Shown: positions 32,154 through 42,108, counted from the first letter of the stretch. The stretch: 64,000 bases of DNA from Oscillospiraceae bacterium (GCA_017482385.1 JAFUNI010000006.1:22238-86237); one strand, 5' to 3'. The notes: generated by a model from the sequence alone, not told the origin. Translations and numbers: made by a program.

Positions 32154-33377
32154 TCAAAACGCCCAGTTTCCCTTCCGGAAGATGGGAACAACCTTGCCGT
32201 CACGGGTGATGGCATCGATATTCATAGAGTCACAGCCGATCATAAAATCCTCGTGGATCATAGAGTCATTTATGCCCAACTGGCGGCACTCCTCAAGGGT
32301 TTTGTTGTGGTGGTCGGCGATGGTATCGGCATAGCCCATGCCCAAAGCCAGATGGCAGGCGGCGTTTTCATCAAAGAGGGTGTTATAGAAGAGGATACCG
32401 CTTTCCGCAATGGGACTTCTCTCCGGCACTAAGGCGCATTCTCCCAAATAGGCCGCACCTTCATCCATAGAGATCATCGTGTTCAGCAGGTCTTCACCCA
32501 CTTCGGCCTTGGTCTCCACTGTCCTACCCTTTTCAAAGCGGATAGAGAACTTGTCGATGATCTGTCCCTGGTAGGACAGGGGCTTGGTGGAATAGACGAT
32601 GCCCTCTGCCTCTCCCCGCTTGGGGGAAATGAAGCATTCTTCTGTGGGGATATTGGGATTGAAATAAACGCCCTGGCGGGTGGTCTCCCCACCGCCGCAG
32701 AACAGTGCTTCCGGAATCATACCCACAGTTAGGTCTGTGCCGTTATCGGCAGTATAGTGGAGCTTTTCAATTCCTAAGCTGTTGAGATACGCACAGCGGT
32801 CGTGGAGGTTTTTGTTATGCTCCTCCCAGGCGGCAAGGGGATCATCGGTAACACGGGAGGTAAAGAGAATGGCCTCCCACAGTTTTTCAATTGCAGTGCT
32901 TGTACGCAGGCCTGGGAACACCTTCTTTGCCCAGGCAGCACCGGGGACAGCTGCGATACACCACTGCTGATTGCCCTCTCTTTGGTCAATATAGGGCTTT
33001 AAGATGGGATAGGACATTTGCCTGGCCTTTGCAAGCTTCTCGGTGTTCATACCCTTGAGGCCATCCGGGTCTTCGGAAATCAAGTGAATGCGGGCAGGCA
33101 TGGTATCGCACCAGTGCTGCTGACGGGCCTTTTGCAATTCGGTAACTGTTCCCAAGGTCTTTACAGATTGGTTGCGCACATGGATCTTATCCAAAGGCTG
33201 ATAACTCCACTCCACTGTAACCTTTTTGGCTTTGGCCTTATAGGCTTCCTCCACCACCAGCTTTACAAATTCCGGCTGATCCAGCTCCGCAAAAATCAAA
33301 ACCTCCTGCCCCTTCTGCACATTCACGCCCCGTCTGACAATGAGTTGCGCATAGGATCTTAAGCGAGTCTTATTCAT
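32154..33377 (-). CDS. M29-family aminopeptidase
   Basis: 407 residues, standard for peptidase family M29 (AmpS/PepS/aminopeptidase T). Family blocks: an N-terminal GVNVQKGQEVLI, the catalytic-side ECFISPKRGEAEGIVY, GAAYLGECALVP with a metal-binding Glu, and NTLFDENAACHLALGMGYA with a His ligand. A cytoplasmic dinuclear metal exopeptidase with broad specificity. No signal peptide. It is monocistronic, with AAGGAGC before the ATG. Confidence 0.94.
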   Translation of the reverse strand: MNKTRLRSYAQLIVRRGVNVQKGQEVLIFAELDQPEFVKLVVEEAYKAKAKKVTVEWSYQPLDKIHVRNQSVKTLGTVTELQKARQQHWCDTMPARIHLISEDPDGLKGMNTEKLAKARQMSYPILKPYIDQREGNQQWCIAAVPGAAWAKKVFPGLRTSTAIEKLWEAILFTSRVTDDPLAAWEEHNKNLHDRCAYLNSLGIEKLHYTADNGTDLTVGMIPEALFCGGGETTRQGVYFNPNIPTEECFISPKRGEAEGIVYSTKPLSYQGQIIDKFSIRFEKGRTVETKAEVGEDLLNTMISMDEGAAYLGECALVPERSPIAESGILFYNTLFDENAACHLALGMGYADTIADHHNKTLEECRQLGINDSMIHEDFMIGCDSMNIDAITRDGKVVPIFRKGNWAF

Positions 33378-33439
33378 AGTATTGCTCCTTCGCAGTTTTT
33401 CTTTATTTTAACAGTTTCCCCAAACTTCGTCAATCTATG

Positions 33440-33468
33440 TTGCCTTTTTTCTTTGACGAGGTTATAAT
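33440..33468 (+). promoter_or_regulatory. Promoter of the methyltransferase gene
   Basis: TTGCCT at 33440-33445, 17-nt spacer, TATAAT at 33463-33468, 20 bp before the ATG at 33489. Confidence 0.7.
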
Positions 33469-33488
33469 AAGGCAAAGGATGTGATACT

Positions 33489-34358
33489 ATGCTCACCAAA
33501 CAGGAATTTTCCGCATTTTTAGAAAAAACCGTTTTGCTGGACGGTGCTACCGGTTCTGAGCTGCAAAAGGCCGGTATGCCCCGGGGCTGCTGCACCGAGG
33601 AATGGATCTTAGCTAATCCGGATGCTCTCATCAGTCTGCAAAGGCGCTATGTGCAAGCAGGCAGCAACATTTTGTACGCGCCTACCTTCCAGGCTCAGCC
33701 CATTGCCTTAGAGCGGGTGAATCTTCACAAGCAGGCCGAGACCATCAACGCCCATTTGGTAGCGCTGACCAAAGCTGCCGCTGAGGGTGCTTTGGTTGCC
33801 GGCAACTTAACGACCTTAGCCGCTTTCTGCGACAGCTTTGACCCGGAGAAATTTGATCTGCTGGTAGAAAACTACCGGGTGCAGATCGGTGGCCTTTTGG
33901 AAGGCGGTGCGGATCTGTTGGCTGCGGAAACCTTGATGTATCCCCAGGAGGCTGAGGCCATCTTCACTGCCGCACAGTTAGAAGGTGCGGAGGCTATGCT
34001 GTTCACCTTTACCATGCAGCCCGACGGCAGCCTGTTTTCCGGTATGGATGCTGCCCCGGTTTTGCAGGAACTGGAAGAAGCCGGCGCTTGCGCCGTGGGC
34101 TTTAACTGCGTAGCCGCGGACAATATGACCGCGGGACTGGTCAGCCGTTTGCGCCGCTATGTGAAAGGCCCGCTGGTTTGCAAGCCCAACGCAGGCAATC
34201 CGGTGATCGGAGAAAACAATCTGCCCATCTATCCTATGGGCCCTCAGGAATTTGCAGAAATCGTTGCCGATTGCCGACAAATGGGCGCAAGCGTCTTAGG
34301 TGGTTGCTGCGGCACTACCCCGGAACACATTGCCGCTGTGAAGAAAAAGCTCGTCTGA
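33489..34358 (+). CDS. Homocysteine S-methyltransferase family protein
   Basis: 289 residues forming the single Zn-dependent methyltransferase barrel. The N-terminus LLDGATGSELQKAGMP and the zinc ligands, a Cys in VGFNCVAADN and the pair GGCCGTTPEHI near the C-terminus, match the homocysteine-binding domain of MetH/MmuM. It probably moves a methyl group to homocysteine. There is no folate or cobalamin domain, so the donor (S-methylmethionine or a partner protein) is unclear. Ends in a terminator overlapping its stop codon. Confidence 0.9.
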   Translation: MLTKQEFSAFLEKTVLLDGATGSELQKAGMPRGCCTEEWILANPDALISLQRRYVQAGSNILYAPTFQAQPIALERVNLHKQAETINAHLVALTKAAAEGALVAGNLTTLAAFCDSFDPEKFDLLVENYRVQIGGLLEGGADLLAAETLMYPQEAEAIFTAAQLEGAEAMLFTFTMQPDGSLFSGMDAAPVLQELEEAGACAVGFNCVAADNMTAGLVSRLRRYVKGPLVCKPNAGNPVIGENNLPIYPMGPQEFAEIVADCRQMGASVLGGCCGTTPEHIAAVKKKLV

Positions 34359-34371
34359 TGACGAGCTTTTT
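34344..34371 (+). terminator. Terminator overlapping the methyltransferase stop codon
   Basis: AAAAAGCTCGTC (34344-34355), loop TGAT containing the TGA stop, GACGAGCTTTTT (34360-34371). The stem's 5' arm encodes the last three codons. Confidence 0.9.
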
Positions 34372-34412
34372 GCTATATCCACAGTTTTATTGTCTGTCAT
34401 CGGCAATAAAAC

Positions 34413-34435
34413 AGCCCCCTTTTAGGCAGGGGGGC
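34413..34435 (-). terminator. Terminator of the cdaA-rsgA operon
   Basis: Minus-strand GCCCCCC, 9-nt loop, GGGGGC followed by TGTTTTATTG, just after the rsgA stop at 34443. Confidence 0.75.
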
Positions 34436-34442
34436 CATTATT

Positions 34443-35330
34443 TTATTTGGTTTCCCATTTTTTGATTTGGCTGGCCTTTTCGTAAAGGCGCAGGTAGCTG
34501 TCATACCGGGTAGGCTCTAATCCTCCTGCATCCAATGCCTGCCGCACAGCGCAGCCCGGCTCTGCCCGGTGGGAGCAGTCATGGAACTGGCATTTGCCCA
34601 AATAGGGAGCAAAATCCGGGAAGGTATACTGCAGGTTCTCCTTTAAGATCACGTCCATCTGATCTGTGTCAAACGAAGAAAATCCCGGCGTATCTGCCAC
34701 GAAGGTATCTTCGTCGATTTTATAAAGCTCCACATGGCGGGTAGTATGCCGGCCACGGCCCAATTTCTGGGATACCTCACCGGTTGCTAACTGCAATTCC
34801 GGGCACAGGGCATTGAGCATACTGCTCTTGCCCACACCGGTATTGCCGGTAAATGCGGTAAGCTTGCCCTTTAGCAGCTGCCGCAGCTGCTCCACACCTT
34901 CGCCGGTGACAGCGCTGGCTTGGATCACAGGAAAACCTGCATTGCGGTAGATTCGGGCCAAGTCGGTACCTGCATCCAAGTCGCATTTATTCACGCAGAT
35001 GTGGACCTCCACATCCTGGTTGCCGGCAATGGCTGCCACCCGGTCGATAAGGAACGGTTCTGTCACCGGATTCACATTGGAGCAGAACACCACCAACGCA
35101 TCCACATTGGCAACCGCAGGACGGATAAACCGGTTTCGGCGGGGAAGAATTTTCTCCACCATTCCCTTTCCCTGGGCTACGGTTATCTCCACCATATCGC
35201 CGGTAAGGGGAATTTCCTGGCCTTTGCGCAGGTGTCCGCGGCCCCGGCAGGTGATCACACCTTCCGGGGTCTGCACATCATAAAAACCGCTCAAGGAGCG
35301 GACAATACGTCCGGTCAAGCGTTTATCCAT
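34443..35330 (-). CDS. rsgA: Ribosome small-subunit-dependent GTPase A
   Basis: 295 residues from the ATG at 35330; the track-long frame begins inside the kinase gene. OB-fold N-terminus (GRIVRSLSGFYDVQ), then a circularly permuted GTPase with G4 NKCD before G1 GNTGVGKSS and G3 DTPGF, and a C-terminal zinc finger (CQFHDCSHRAEPGC). It checks late 30S assembly. It overlaps the PASTA kinase stop by 8 bp, with AGGAGG 12 nt upstream, and ends the 14-gene run. Confidence 0.95.
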   Translation of the reverse strand: MDKRLTGRIVRSLSGFYDVQTPEGVITCRGRGHLRKGQEIPLTGDMVEITVAQGKGMVEKILPRRNRFIRPAVANVDALVVFCSNVNPVTEPFLIDRVAAIAGNQDVEVHICVNKCDLDAGTDLARIYRNAGFPVIQASAVTGEGVEQLRQLLKGKLTAFTGNTGVGKSSMLNALCPELQLATGEVSQKLGRGRHTTRHVELYKIDEDTFVADTPGFSSFDTDQMDVILKENLQYTFPDFAPYLGKCQFHDCSHRAEPGCAVRQALDAGGLEPTRYDSYLRLYEKASQIKKWETK

Positions 35331-37593
35331 TGGGCGTTGTTGCCTCCTGAGTTGCCTCTGTGGGATTTGTTTCCTCTGCAAAATCCTCAATATGCGTCCA
35401 GGTCTCTGTATCGTTGATCACAATGGTATAATAAACCATTCCTGCGCCCTCTTCGTCGATGAGTTCCACAGAAGGCGTCCCCTTGGGAACAGACAGATCA
35501 ATGTCCTTCTTGCCCTCCCGTTTGATGGTTACGCCACATCTGTTTTCATCAGCACGGCCCTTCAGATCGATCACCACATTTTTTGTGACCGTCTTGGGCA
35601 CGAGAGAGCCGTCAGACACTTCCAGGGTGATCTCCACGCCCAGTTCATATTCCAGTTCTTCCTTGGGCAGCTGGGATACAACAGTATCCTTTGCTTCCAC
35701 GCCGGGAGAATATTTGACCACAGGCTCTTTTGTGAAGCCCAGCTCTTTCAGTTTTTCCTTCGCTTCTGTCAGACTCATACCGACCATAGTGGGCATCGGC
35801 TTCATTTCAATGCCCTTGCTGACCCGGATGGTCACCTTATCATTGGCCTTCAATCCCACACCGCGATCCGGTTCAGAAGATACAACAATACCTGCCGCAA
35901 CGGAAGGATCAAAGACCTCCTCCACCACGATCTGCAGATTCATCTTCTGATTCTTCAAGATCTCCTCTGCCTTTTCTTTGGTTTCACCCACCACATTGGG
36001 CATACCGCCCAGTGTGGTTATCTTTTGACCCTTGCTGACAAACAGCTTGATCTTGGTATCCTTGGTCAGAGAAGCGCCAACCGCAGGATCTGTGCTGATC
36101 ACCGCGCCCACAGGGACATTATCATCATTCTTCTCTTCGATCTCAGGGATAAACCCAAGCTGGCTCAACGCAGACAAAGCTTCATCCTTGGTCTTATTGG
36201 TTAGGTCCGGCATTTCGATCGCCACAGGCTTGGGTCCTAAGCTGACTACCACTTCTATATAGCTTTCCCGCATCACTTCTTTGCCAGGTTCTATTTTTTG
36301 GCTGATGATCTCGCCAGCGGGAATAGTCTCGTCGTACACCGTTTCCTTCATAAGTTTCAATTCTTTGTACTCCGAAACCTCTGAGAACTGCTTGCCAACA
36401 AAGGTAGGAACCTCTACCACCTTTTTATCGGTATCCTTTCCCTTGCTGCTGAACGCCACGATCAGACAGATAATGATTGCGACAGCTGCCACCGCAGAGC
36501 AAATAATAAGCGCCATCTTGGTGCCACGGCTATGGGCCCAGCCAAAATTCTGAGACCGCTCCTGTTGCTGTCTGAACCGCTCGGGATCCCGTATGGGTGG
36601 GGGTGCAGGTACAGGAGGCGTGGGCGGTGTTGGAGGAATCGGAATGCCAGCGTAATCCGACTCCAACTCGGCATTTTGTTCTGCAGCTTCCTTTTCGCTG
36701 AGCACCTTCTGCACCCGGATGGCCGCATCCAAAGGAAGACCGGTATAATCAAACAGCATGGTGGGATCCTTGCGGAACTCATCCATATCCGCAAGCATTC
36801 TGGTAGCGGAAGGATAGCGGTCAGAAAGATTCCGGGCCATTGCCTTCATAATGATCTGCTCCAGGCCGCCGGGAATATTGGGATTCAGGAGCGAGGGCAG
36901 GGATGCGCCGCCATTGATATGCTGGATCGCCACCGCCACGGGAGATTCTCCGTCATAGGGCGGACGGCCGGCCATCATTTCGTACATCACAACGCCCAAA
37001 GAGTAAATATCGGAACGGTCGTCGATCCGGCCGCCTCTTGCCTGCTCGGGGGAAATATAGTGGACAGAGCCCAACGCTTCTTTGGTCAGGGTATTGCCGT
37101 GAGAGATCAGACGGGCAATACCAAAGTCCATCACCTTTACAGAGCCGTTTTTCAGCACCATCACATTATGGGGCTTGATGTCCCGGTGGACAATGCCCTT
37201 GCTGTGGGCGTGCTCCAAAGCCTTTGCGATCTGCATGGCAAAGTGGAGGGTCTCCTTCCAATTGAGCATACCCTTCTTAGCCATATACTGCTTTAAGGTA
37301 ATACCCTCGATCAGCTCCATTACGATGTAATCCGCCATCACGGAAGTGGACACATCGTAGACATTCACGATATTGGGGTGGCTGAGCATAGCAACAGCCT
37401 GGCTTTCCGCATGGAAACGGCGGCGGAAATCCTCGTCCTCCAAATTGTCATCCTTCAGGATCTTGATAGCCACCAACCGATTGAGTCGGTGACAACGGGC
37501 CTTATACACCACTGCCATACCGCCGGTGCCGATGACCTCCAAGATCTCGTATCGGTTATCCAGCATACGGCCTATGTATTTATCCTTCTCCAT
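35323..37593 (-). CDS. prkC: PASTA-domain Ser/Thr protein kinase
   Basis: 756 residues from the ATG at 37593 (AAGGAG upstream). Cytoplasmic kinase domain: Gly loop IGTGGMAVVY, catalytic VHRDIKPHNVM, DFG in VMDFGIARL, activation loop GSVHYISPEQARGG. A Pro-rich juxtamembrane segment, one transmembrane helix (LIICSAVAAVAIIICLIV), four extracellular PASTA repeats that bind muropeptide/cell-wall fragments, then a Glu/Thr-rich tail. It should sense cell-wall state and phosphorylate growth and division proteins. The partner phosphatase lies directly upstream. Confidence 0.97.
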   Translation of the reverse strand: MEKDKYIGRMLDNRYEILEVIGTGGMAVVYKARCHRLNRLVAIKILKDDNLEDEDFRRRFHAESQAVAMLSHPNIVNVYDVSTSVMADYIVMELIEGITLKQYMAKKGMLNWKETLHFAMQIAKALEHAHSKGIVHRDIKPHNVMVLKNGSVKVMDFGIARLISHGNTLTKEALGSVHYISPEQARGGRIDDRSDIYSLGVVMYEMMAGRPPYDGESPVAVAIQHINGGASLPSLLNPNIPGGLEQIIMKAMARNLSDRYPSATRMLADMDEFRKDPTMLFDYTGLPLDAAIRVQKVLSEKEAAEQNAELESDYAGIPIPPTPPTPPVPAPPPIRDPERFRQQQERSQNFGWAHSRGTKMALIICSAVAAVAIIICLIVAFSSKGKDTDKKVVEVPTFVGKQFSEVSEYKELKLMKETVYDETIPAGEIISQKIEPGKEVMRESYIEVVVSLGPKPVAIEMPDLTNKTKDEALSALSQLGFIPEIEEKNDDNVPVGAVISTDPAVGASLTKDTKIKLFVSKGQKITTLGGMPNVVGETKEKAEEILKNQKMNLQIVVEEVFDPSVAAGIVVSSEPDRGVGLKANDKVTIRVSKGIEMKPMPTMVGMSLTEAKEKLKELGFTKEPVVKYSPGVEAKDTVVSQLPKEELEYELGVEITLEVSDGSLVPKTVTKNVVIDLKGRADENRCGVTIKREGKKDIDLSVPKGTPSVELIDEEGAGMVYYTIVINDTETWTHIEDFAEETNPTEATQEATTPNG

Positions 37594-37610
37594 TTCGGTC
37601 AACTCCTTTC

Positions 37611-38342
37611 TCACAATGCCACAAGCACACTGGTCACATTATCCGGTGCGCCCCGCTTTTTTGCAATGTCCAGCAGCCGCTGGCAGCAATCTCCTCTGTC
37701 CTGGCTGTGGGCAATTTCAAACAAAATTTCCTGGTCGTCCATCAGATTGGACAAGCCGTCTGTACACAAAAGAATACAAGTTTCTTTCCCAACATCTAAG
37801 CTGAATACATCGCATTCCACCTGCTCCTCCGTGCCGATGGCCCGGGTGATCAGGTTTTTACCGGGGTAGCGCTTTGCCTTTTCCGGTGTCAGTTCGCCCC
37901 GGGCGATCATCATCTGCACCAGGGAATGATCCGTGGTGATCTGCCGGATGCCGTCGTTGGTTATAAAATAGGCACGGCTGTCGCCCACATTGACGATGCT
38001 CGCCTTTTTCCCCCGGATCAGTGCAGCCACCAAGGTCGTGCCCATACCGCTATAGTCCTCGACCTGCTGGGCTTGGTCATAGACGGTGAAATTCGCCAGC
38101 TTTACCGCGCCCCGGAGTATTTGCTCCAGGCGGTCGCCGGAAAGATCCGATGACCAGGCTCGCTTGACTTCCTTGGTGAATGCCTCAGCTGCCAGCGTAC
38201 TGGCAACATTGCCGGCCTTTGCGCCACCCATACCGTCGCACACCACGCACAAAAGGGTGTTTTTATCTAATTTTTCCACCCGGTAGGTGTCCTGATTTTG
38301 GGCGCGGACTGCGCCCAGGTCTGTAGAGGCCCAATATTGCAT
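37611..38342 (-). CDS. PP2C-family protein phosphatase
   Basis: 243 residues. PP2C motifs are complete: RAQNQDTY (motif 1), VVCDGMGGAKAG (metal-binding DGMGG), GDSRAYF, TDHSL, ILLCTDGLSNL and GAPDNVTSVLV at the C-terminus. It reverses phosphorylation by the PASTA kinase encoded 17 bp downstream, a conserved Firmicutes pair (PrpC/Stp with PrkC/Stk). Confidence 0.96.
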   Translation of the reverse strand: MQYWASTDLGAVRAQNQDTYRVEKLDKNTLLCVVCDGMGGAKAGNVASTLAAEAFTKEVKRAWSSDLSGDRLEQILRGAVKLANFTVYDQAQQVEDYSGMGTTLVAALIRGKKASIVNVGDSRAYFITNDGIRQITTDHSLVQMMIARGELTPEKAKRYPGKNLITRAIGTEEQVECDVFSLDVGKETCILLCTDGLSNLMDDQEILFEIAHSQDRGDCCQRLLDIAKKRGAPDNVTSVLVAL

Positions 38343-38362
38343 AAGACTTCACATCCTTCTCT

Positions 38363-39391
38363 TTATCGCTGTTGGGTATACTTTCTGCGGAGCTGGCCGC
38401 AGGAGGCATCAATATCGCTGCCCAAGGTGCGGCGCACTGTGGCGGTAACGCCACCCTGCTCCAACAGGTTCTGAAAGGCCGCAACTGCGGCTTTTGTACT
38501 GGGTTTTAAGGGGCTTTCTTCCACATGGTTAAGGGGAATTAAATTCACATGGGCAGGCAAGCCCTTCAACAGAGCCAGTAATTCCTTTGCCTGCTCGGGG
38601 CTGTCATTGAGCCCGTTTATCATAGCGTACTCAAAATGAATACGCCGGGAAGTTTTATCATAGTACCGGCGGCAGGCGGCGATCAGCTCCTCCACGGGAT
38701 AGGCCTTGTTCACCGGCATAATCTTGTTGCGGATCTCATTATTGGGTCCGTGAAGAGATATGGCTAAGCTGATCTGCAGCTTGTGCTCTGCCAATTCGTC
38801 GATTTTGGGAACCAGACCGCAAGTGGAAAGGCTGATGTGGCGCATGGAGATGTTCATACCCTCCTCGCTGTTCACCAAAACCAAAAAACGCAGTACATTG
38901 GGTAGATTATCCAAGGGCTCACCAATACCCATCAGCACGATGTGGGATACGGGCAGGCCGGAATCTACTTGGGTGAAAAGCACCTGGTCCAGCATTTCAT
39001 AGGGCTCCAGCGGACGCACCAGGCCGCCCAAGGTGGAGGCGCAGAAAGCGCAGCCCATTTTGCAGCCCACCTCTGTGGAAATACAGACAGTATTACCATA
39101 GTGATAACGCATAAGTACGGTTTCCACACAGTTGCCGTCGGACAGTTTCCAAAGGTATTTGATCGTACCGTCCTTTTGGGACTCCTGTTTGCGCACCACC
39201 TCCGGAGCGCAGATAGGATACTTCTCCTGCAGGGTATCCCGCAGTGCTTTGGGGAGATTTGTCATCTCCTCGTAGCTGCGCACGCCCTTGTGGAGCCAGG
39301 AATAGACCTGCTTGGCCCGGAAGGCAGGCTGGCCCAGTTCCTTCAATATGACCCCGATTTCCGGGATTGTCATAGATTTTAGTTTGTTCAT
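38363..39391 (-). CDS. rlmN: Dual-specificity rRNA/tRNA adenine C2-methyltransferase RlmN
   Basis: 342 residues, a radical SAM enzyme with the cluster motif CKMGCAFC and family blocks SMTIPEIGV, KQVYSWLHKGV and GEPLDNLPNV. The C-terminal Cys that takes the methyl group lies in the conserved tail (DIDASCGQL). It methylates A2503 of 23S rRNA and A37 of some tRNAs. The start overlaps the rsmB stop by 4 bp. Confidence 0.97.
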   Translation of the reverse strand: MNKLKSMTIPEIGVILKELGQPAFRAKQVYSWLHKGVRSYEEMTNLPKALRDTLQEKYPICAPEVVRKQESQKDGTIKYLWKLSDGNCVETVLMRYHYGNTVCISTEVGCKMGCAFCASTLGGLVRPLEPYEMLDQVLFTQVDSGLPVSHIVLMGIGEPLDNLPNVLRFLVLVNSEEGMNISMRHISLSTCGLVPKIDELAEHKLQISLAISLHGPNNEIRNKIMPVNKAYPVEELIAACRRYYDKTSRRIHFEYAMINGLNDSPEQAKELLALLKGLPAHVNLIPLNHVEESPLKPSTKAAVAAFQNLLEQGGVTATVRRTLGSDIDASCGQLRRKYTQQR

Positions 39392-40695
39392 ACTTTTCTC
39401 CGCAGACGGCAGATAAAGAAGCCGTCTGTGTCATATTCTCCCGGCACCAAAGCCAGCATTCCCCTTTTGTTCTTAGGGAAAACTGCCGGCAGAGGCAGGG
39501 GTTCGGTGGTAAATTCCGGGTGGGTATGGAGGAACAACTCCACAACTCCCTCATTTTCCCCCTGCACCAAAGTACAGGTGGAGTACAAAAGCAAGCCGCC
39601 AGGCTTTACATAGCGGGCTGCATTGTTGATGATTTCTTGCTGCAAAGCAGGAAGCTCCGCTGCCTCCCTTAAGGATTTATAGCGGATATCCGGCTTTTTC
39701 CGAATAATGCCGAAGCCGGAACAGGGCACATCGGTGATGACCGTGTCCATTTTTTCTTCCCAATCCGGGTTAAAAACGGTAGCATCCTGCTCCATGGGAT
39801 GTATCTGAGGCAGGCCCAACCGGGCTGCGCCCTTGGCAATTAAATCAATTTTATGGGGGTGGATATCACAGGAAGTGATCTCCCCCGCACCGGCCATTGC
39901 CGCCGCAAAGCTCTTGCCACCGGGGGCTGCGCAGCAATCCAGCACCTTTTGGCCGGGGGTAATTTCTGCGCACAGCACACTCAGCTTAGCCGCCGGGTCC
40001 TGGATATAGAACAGGCCCTCCCGGAAGCTATTAAGCTGCTCCATACTGCCTGTACCGGACAGGATCAGACAATTGGGAAGCCATGGGTGAAGCTGCGCCG
40101 TAACGCCCTCCCCCGCTAATCTTTGGAGTAAATCTTCACTGGTGGTACGCAAAGTATTCACCTGGGCGAAGATAGGCGCAACAGCATTGTTGGCTTTGAG
40201 CATGGGCTCAATGCGCTCCTTGCCCACATAGCTCTTGAGTAAGTTGATTAAGTCACCGGGGTGGCTGTACTTATCCTCCCAGGAAACAGGCTCCTGGAGG
40301 CTCTCCTTGGTGCGAACAGCATTCCGCAGGACCGCATTCACAAGGCCGCTGGCATTGCGCTGCTTGCGGCAGTACTTTTTTGCCAGCTCCACCGACTCGT
40401 TGACAGCGGCGGATTCGGGAATTTTGTCCATTTGGTACATCTGATAAAGACCCAAATGGAGAATGTCCCGCAGCACCGGATGCAAATCTTTCAACTTACC
40501 TGTGAGCAGCTGCTTTAGGTAAAAATCCAAATAGTTGCGGTTTTGCAAAACACCGTAGGAAAGTCTTGCTGCTAAGGCGCTGTCCCGGCTGTCTAAGCGA
40601 TCCCGGGCAGTGTAAGCTTTCAACACGCTATTGGACCAACCGCCCTCCTTCCGGCAGGCGATCAGCACATTCAGCGCGGTTTCTCTGGCGCCCAT
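39388..40695 (-). CDS. rsmB: 16S rRNA m5C967 methyltransferase
   Basis: 435 residues from the ATG at 40695 (GGAGG 8 nt upstream); the longer frame is out of context. An N-terminal NusB-like RNA-binding domain (ALNVLIACRKEGG to about 140) precedes a SAM methyltransferase with VLDCCAAPGGKSFAAA and the catalytic-cysteine motif DVPCSGFG, plus a second Cys in LYSTCTL. It lies 1 bp after fmt. Confidence 0.96.
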   Translation of the reverse strand: MGARETALNVLIACRKEGGWSNSVLKAYTARDRLDSRDSALAARLSYGVLQNRNYLDFYLKQLLTGKLKDLHPVLRDILHLGLYQMYQMDKIPESAAVNESVELAKKYCRKQRNASGLVNAVLRNAVRTKESLQEPVSWEDKYSHPGDLINLLKSYVGKERIEPMLKANNAVAPIFAQVNTLRTTSEDLLQRLAGEGVTAQLHPWLPNCLILSGTGSMEQLNSFREGLFYIQDPAAKLSVLCAEITPGQKVLDCCAAPGGKSFAAAMAGAGEITSCDIHPHKIDLIAKGAARLGLPQIHPMEQDATVFNPDWEEKMDTVITDVPCSGFGIIRKKPDIRYKSLREAAELPALQQEIINNAARYVKPGGLLLYSTCTLVQGENEGVVELFLHTHPEFTTEPLPLPAVFPKNKRGMLALVPGEYDTDGFFICRLRRKV

Positions 40696-40696
40696 A

Positions 40697-41611
40697 TCAG
40701 GCCTCCAGAGGGTGTCCCCGGAAATAATCGGGGGCTGCCATCCGTTTGCCGCCCTCTGCTTGAAGGACACGGATCTCCACAGCGCCCTCGCCGCAGGCGA
40801 TCTGCAAACCGGTTTTTGTCAAGCCCAAAATCGTACCTGCCGGAGCATTGGTGGGATTTTCCACCAGGGCTGTGGTATATACCTTAAACTGCTTGCCGCC
40901 GATCTGGGCGGTGGCCACCGGCCAGGGATTTAAGCCCCGGACCTTGTTGTGGACAGCCTTAGCAGTTTGGGTAAAATCTATGGGACACATTAATTTATCC
41001 AACATAGGCGCGAAAGTCACTTGGCTCTCGTCCTGGGTCATGGGGATCAATGTGTTGTTTTTGAGTTTTACAAGGGTTTCGTATAAAAGGTCAGCGCCCA
41101 AAACTGCCAATCTGTCCAGCAGCTCACCGGCAGTTTCGTCAGGGCCGATGGGGGTCTTGGCAACACCGACCACGTCTCCTGCATCCATTTGCCGCACCAT
41201 AAACTGGGCGGAAACACCGGTCTCCTCCAGTCCGTCCAGCACAGCCCACTGGTAAGGAGCAGAGCCCCGGTACTGGGGCAAAATGCTTGCGTGGATATTG
41301 ATAAAGCGGTTGGGGGCAATGTCCAGCACCGCTTGGGGCAGGATGCGGCCATAGGCCACTACCGCCACAGCATCGGGCTGCAAATCCCGCAGCTGCTGCA
41401 CAGTTTCCTCTTCCCGGAAGTTTTCCGGCTGAAAAACAGGAATATTATGCTGGAGCGCCACTTCCTTCACAGGAGAAAACTGCATTTTCATACCCCGGCC
41501 CTTGGGTCGGTCCGGTTGGGTGTACACACCCACGATTTCCATATTCTCGGAAAGCAGCTTTTTTAAGCAGGTCGCCGCAATATCCGGCGTACCCATAAAT
41601 ACGATGCGCAT
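40697..41611 (-). CDS. fmt: Methionyl-tRNA formyltransferase
   Basis: 304 residues from the ATG at 41611, with the family start MRIVFMGTPDIAA. The active-site block INIHASILPQYRG and the SLLP-type loop are present, and GAPYQWAVLDG follows. The C-terminal OB-like domain ends near the stop. It formylates initiator Met-tRNA; the deformylase gene is 11 bp upstream, an ancient pairing. Confidence 0.97.
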   Translation of the reverse strand: MRIVFMGTPDIAATCLKKLLSENMEIVGVYTQPDRPKGRGMKMQFSPVKEVALQHNIPVFQPENFREEETVQQLRDLQPDAVAVVAYGRILPQAVLDIAPNRFINIHASILPQYRGSAPYQWAVLDGLEETGVSAQFMVRQMDAGDVVGVAKTPIGPDETAGELLDRLAVLGADLLYETLVKLKNNTLIPMTQDESQVTFAPMLDKLMCPIDFTQTAKAVHNKVRGLNPWPVATAQIGGKQFKVYTTALVENPTNAPAGTILGLTKTGLQIACGEGAVEIRVLQAEGGKRMAAPDYFRGHPLEA

Positions 41612-41622
41612 AGGGTATCTCC

Positions 41623-42093
41623 TTAGTATTCCATCAGTTCCTCTTCGGTGAGCAGGCGCTCCATCACCTGGGTGTAGAGAATGCCATCCAGGTGGTCCAG
41701 CTCGTGGCAGAAGCAACGGGCGGTCAGCTCCTCACCGTCTGTCTCAAACCAGTTGCCGTAACGGTCCTGGGCACGGACCTTTGCATAATTTGGCCGTTTC
41801 ACCAAGCCATACTTGCCCGGTACGCTCAGACATCCCTCGGCGCCGATCTGTTCGCCGGAGGTTTCCAGCAAGGTGGGGTTTATCAGTTCCAAAATCTTCT
41901 CGCCGTTGTCCACCAGCACCACCCGGCGCAGAATGCCCACCTGGGGTGCTGCCAGGCCCACGCCATCGGAATCGATCAGCGTTTCCCGCATATCGTTCAG
42001 CAGCTTATGGAGCTTCTCGTCAAAGTTTTCCACCGGCTTACATACCTTATGCAAAGCCGGGTCCTTATCATTCAAAATCTTACGCAAACCCAT
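41623..42093 (-). CDS. def: Peptide deformylase
   Basis: 156 residues. The three deformylase motifs are present: GVGLAAPQVG, EGCLSVPG (metal Cys) and HELDHLDG (HExxH-type with two His ligands). It removes the formyl group from nascent proteins. It sits between priA (15 bp) and fmt (11 bp) in the same transcript. Confidence 0.97.
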   Translation of the reverse strand: MGLRKILNDKDPALHKVCKPVENFDEKLHKLLNDMRETLIDSDGVGLAAPQVGILRRVVLVDNGEKILELINPTLLETSGEQIGAEGCLSVPGKYGLVKRPNYAKVRAQDRYGNWFETDGEELTARCFCHELDHLDGILYTQVMERLLTEEELMEY

Positions 42094-42108
42094 AATCTAT
42101 TTTCCTCT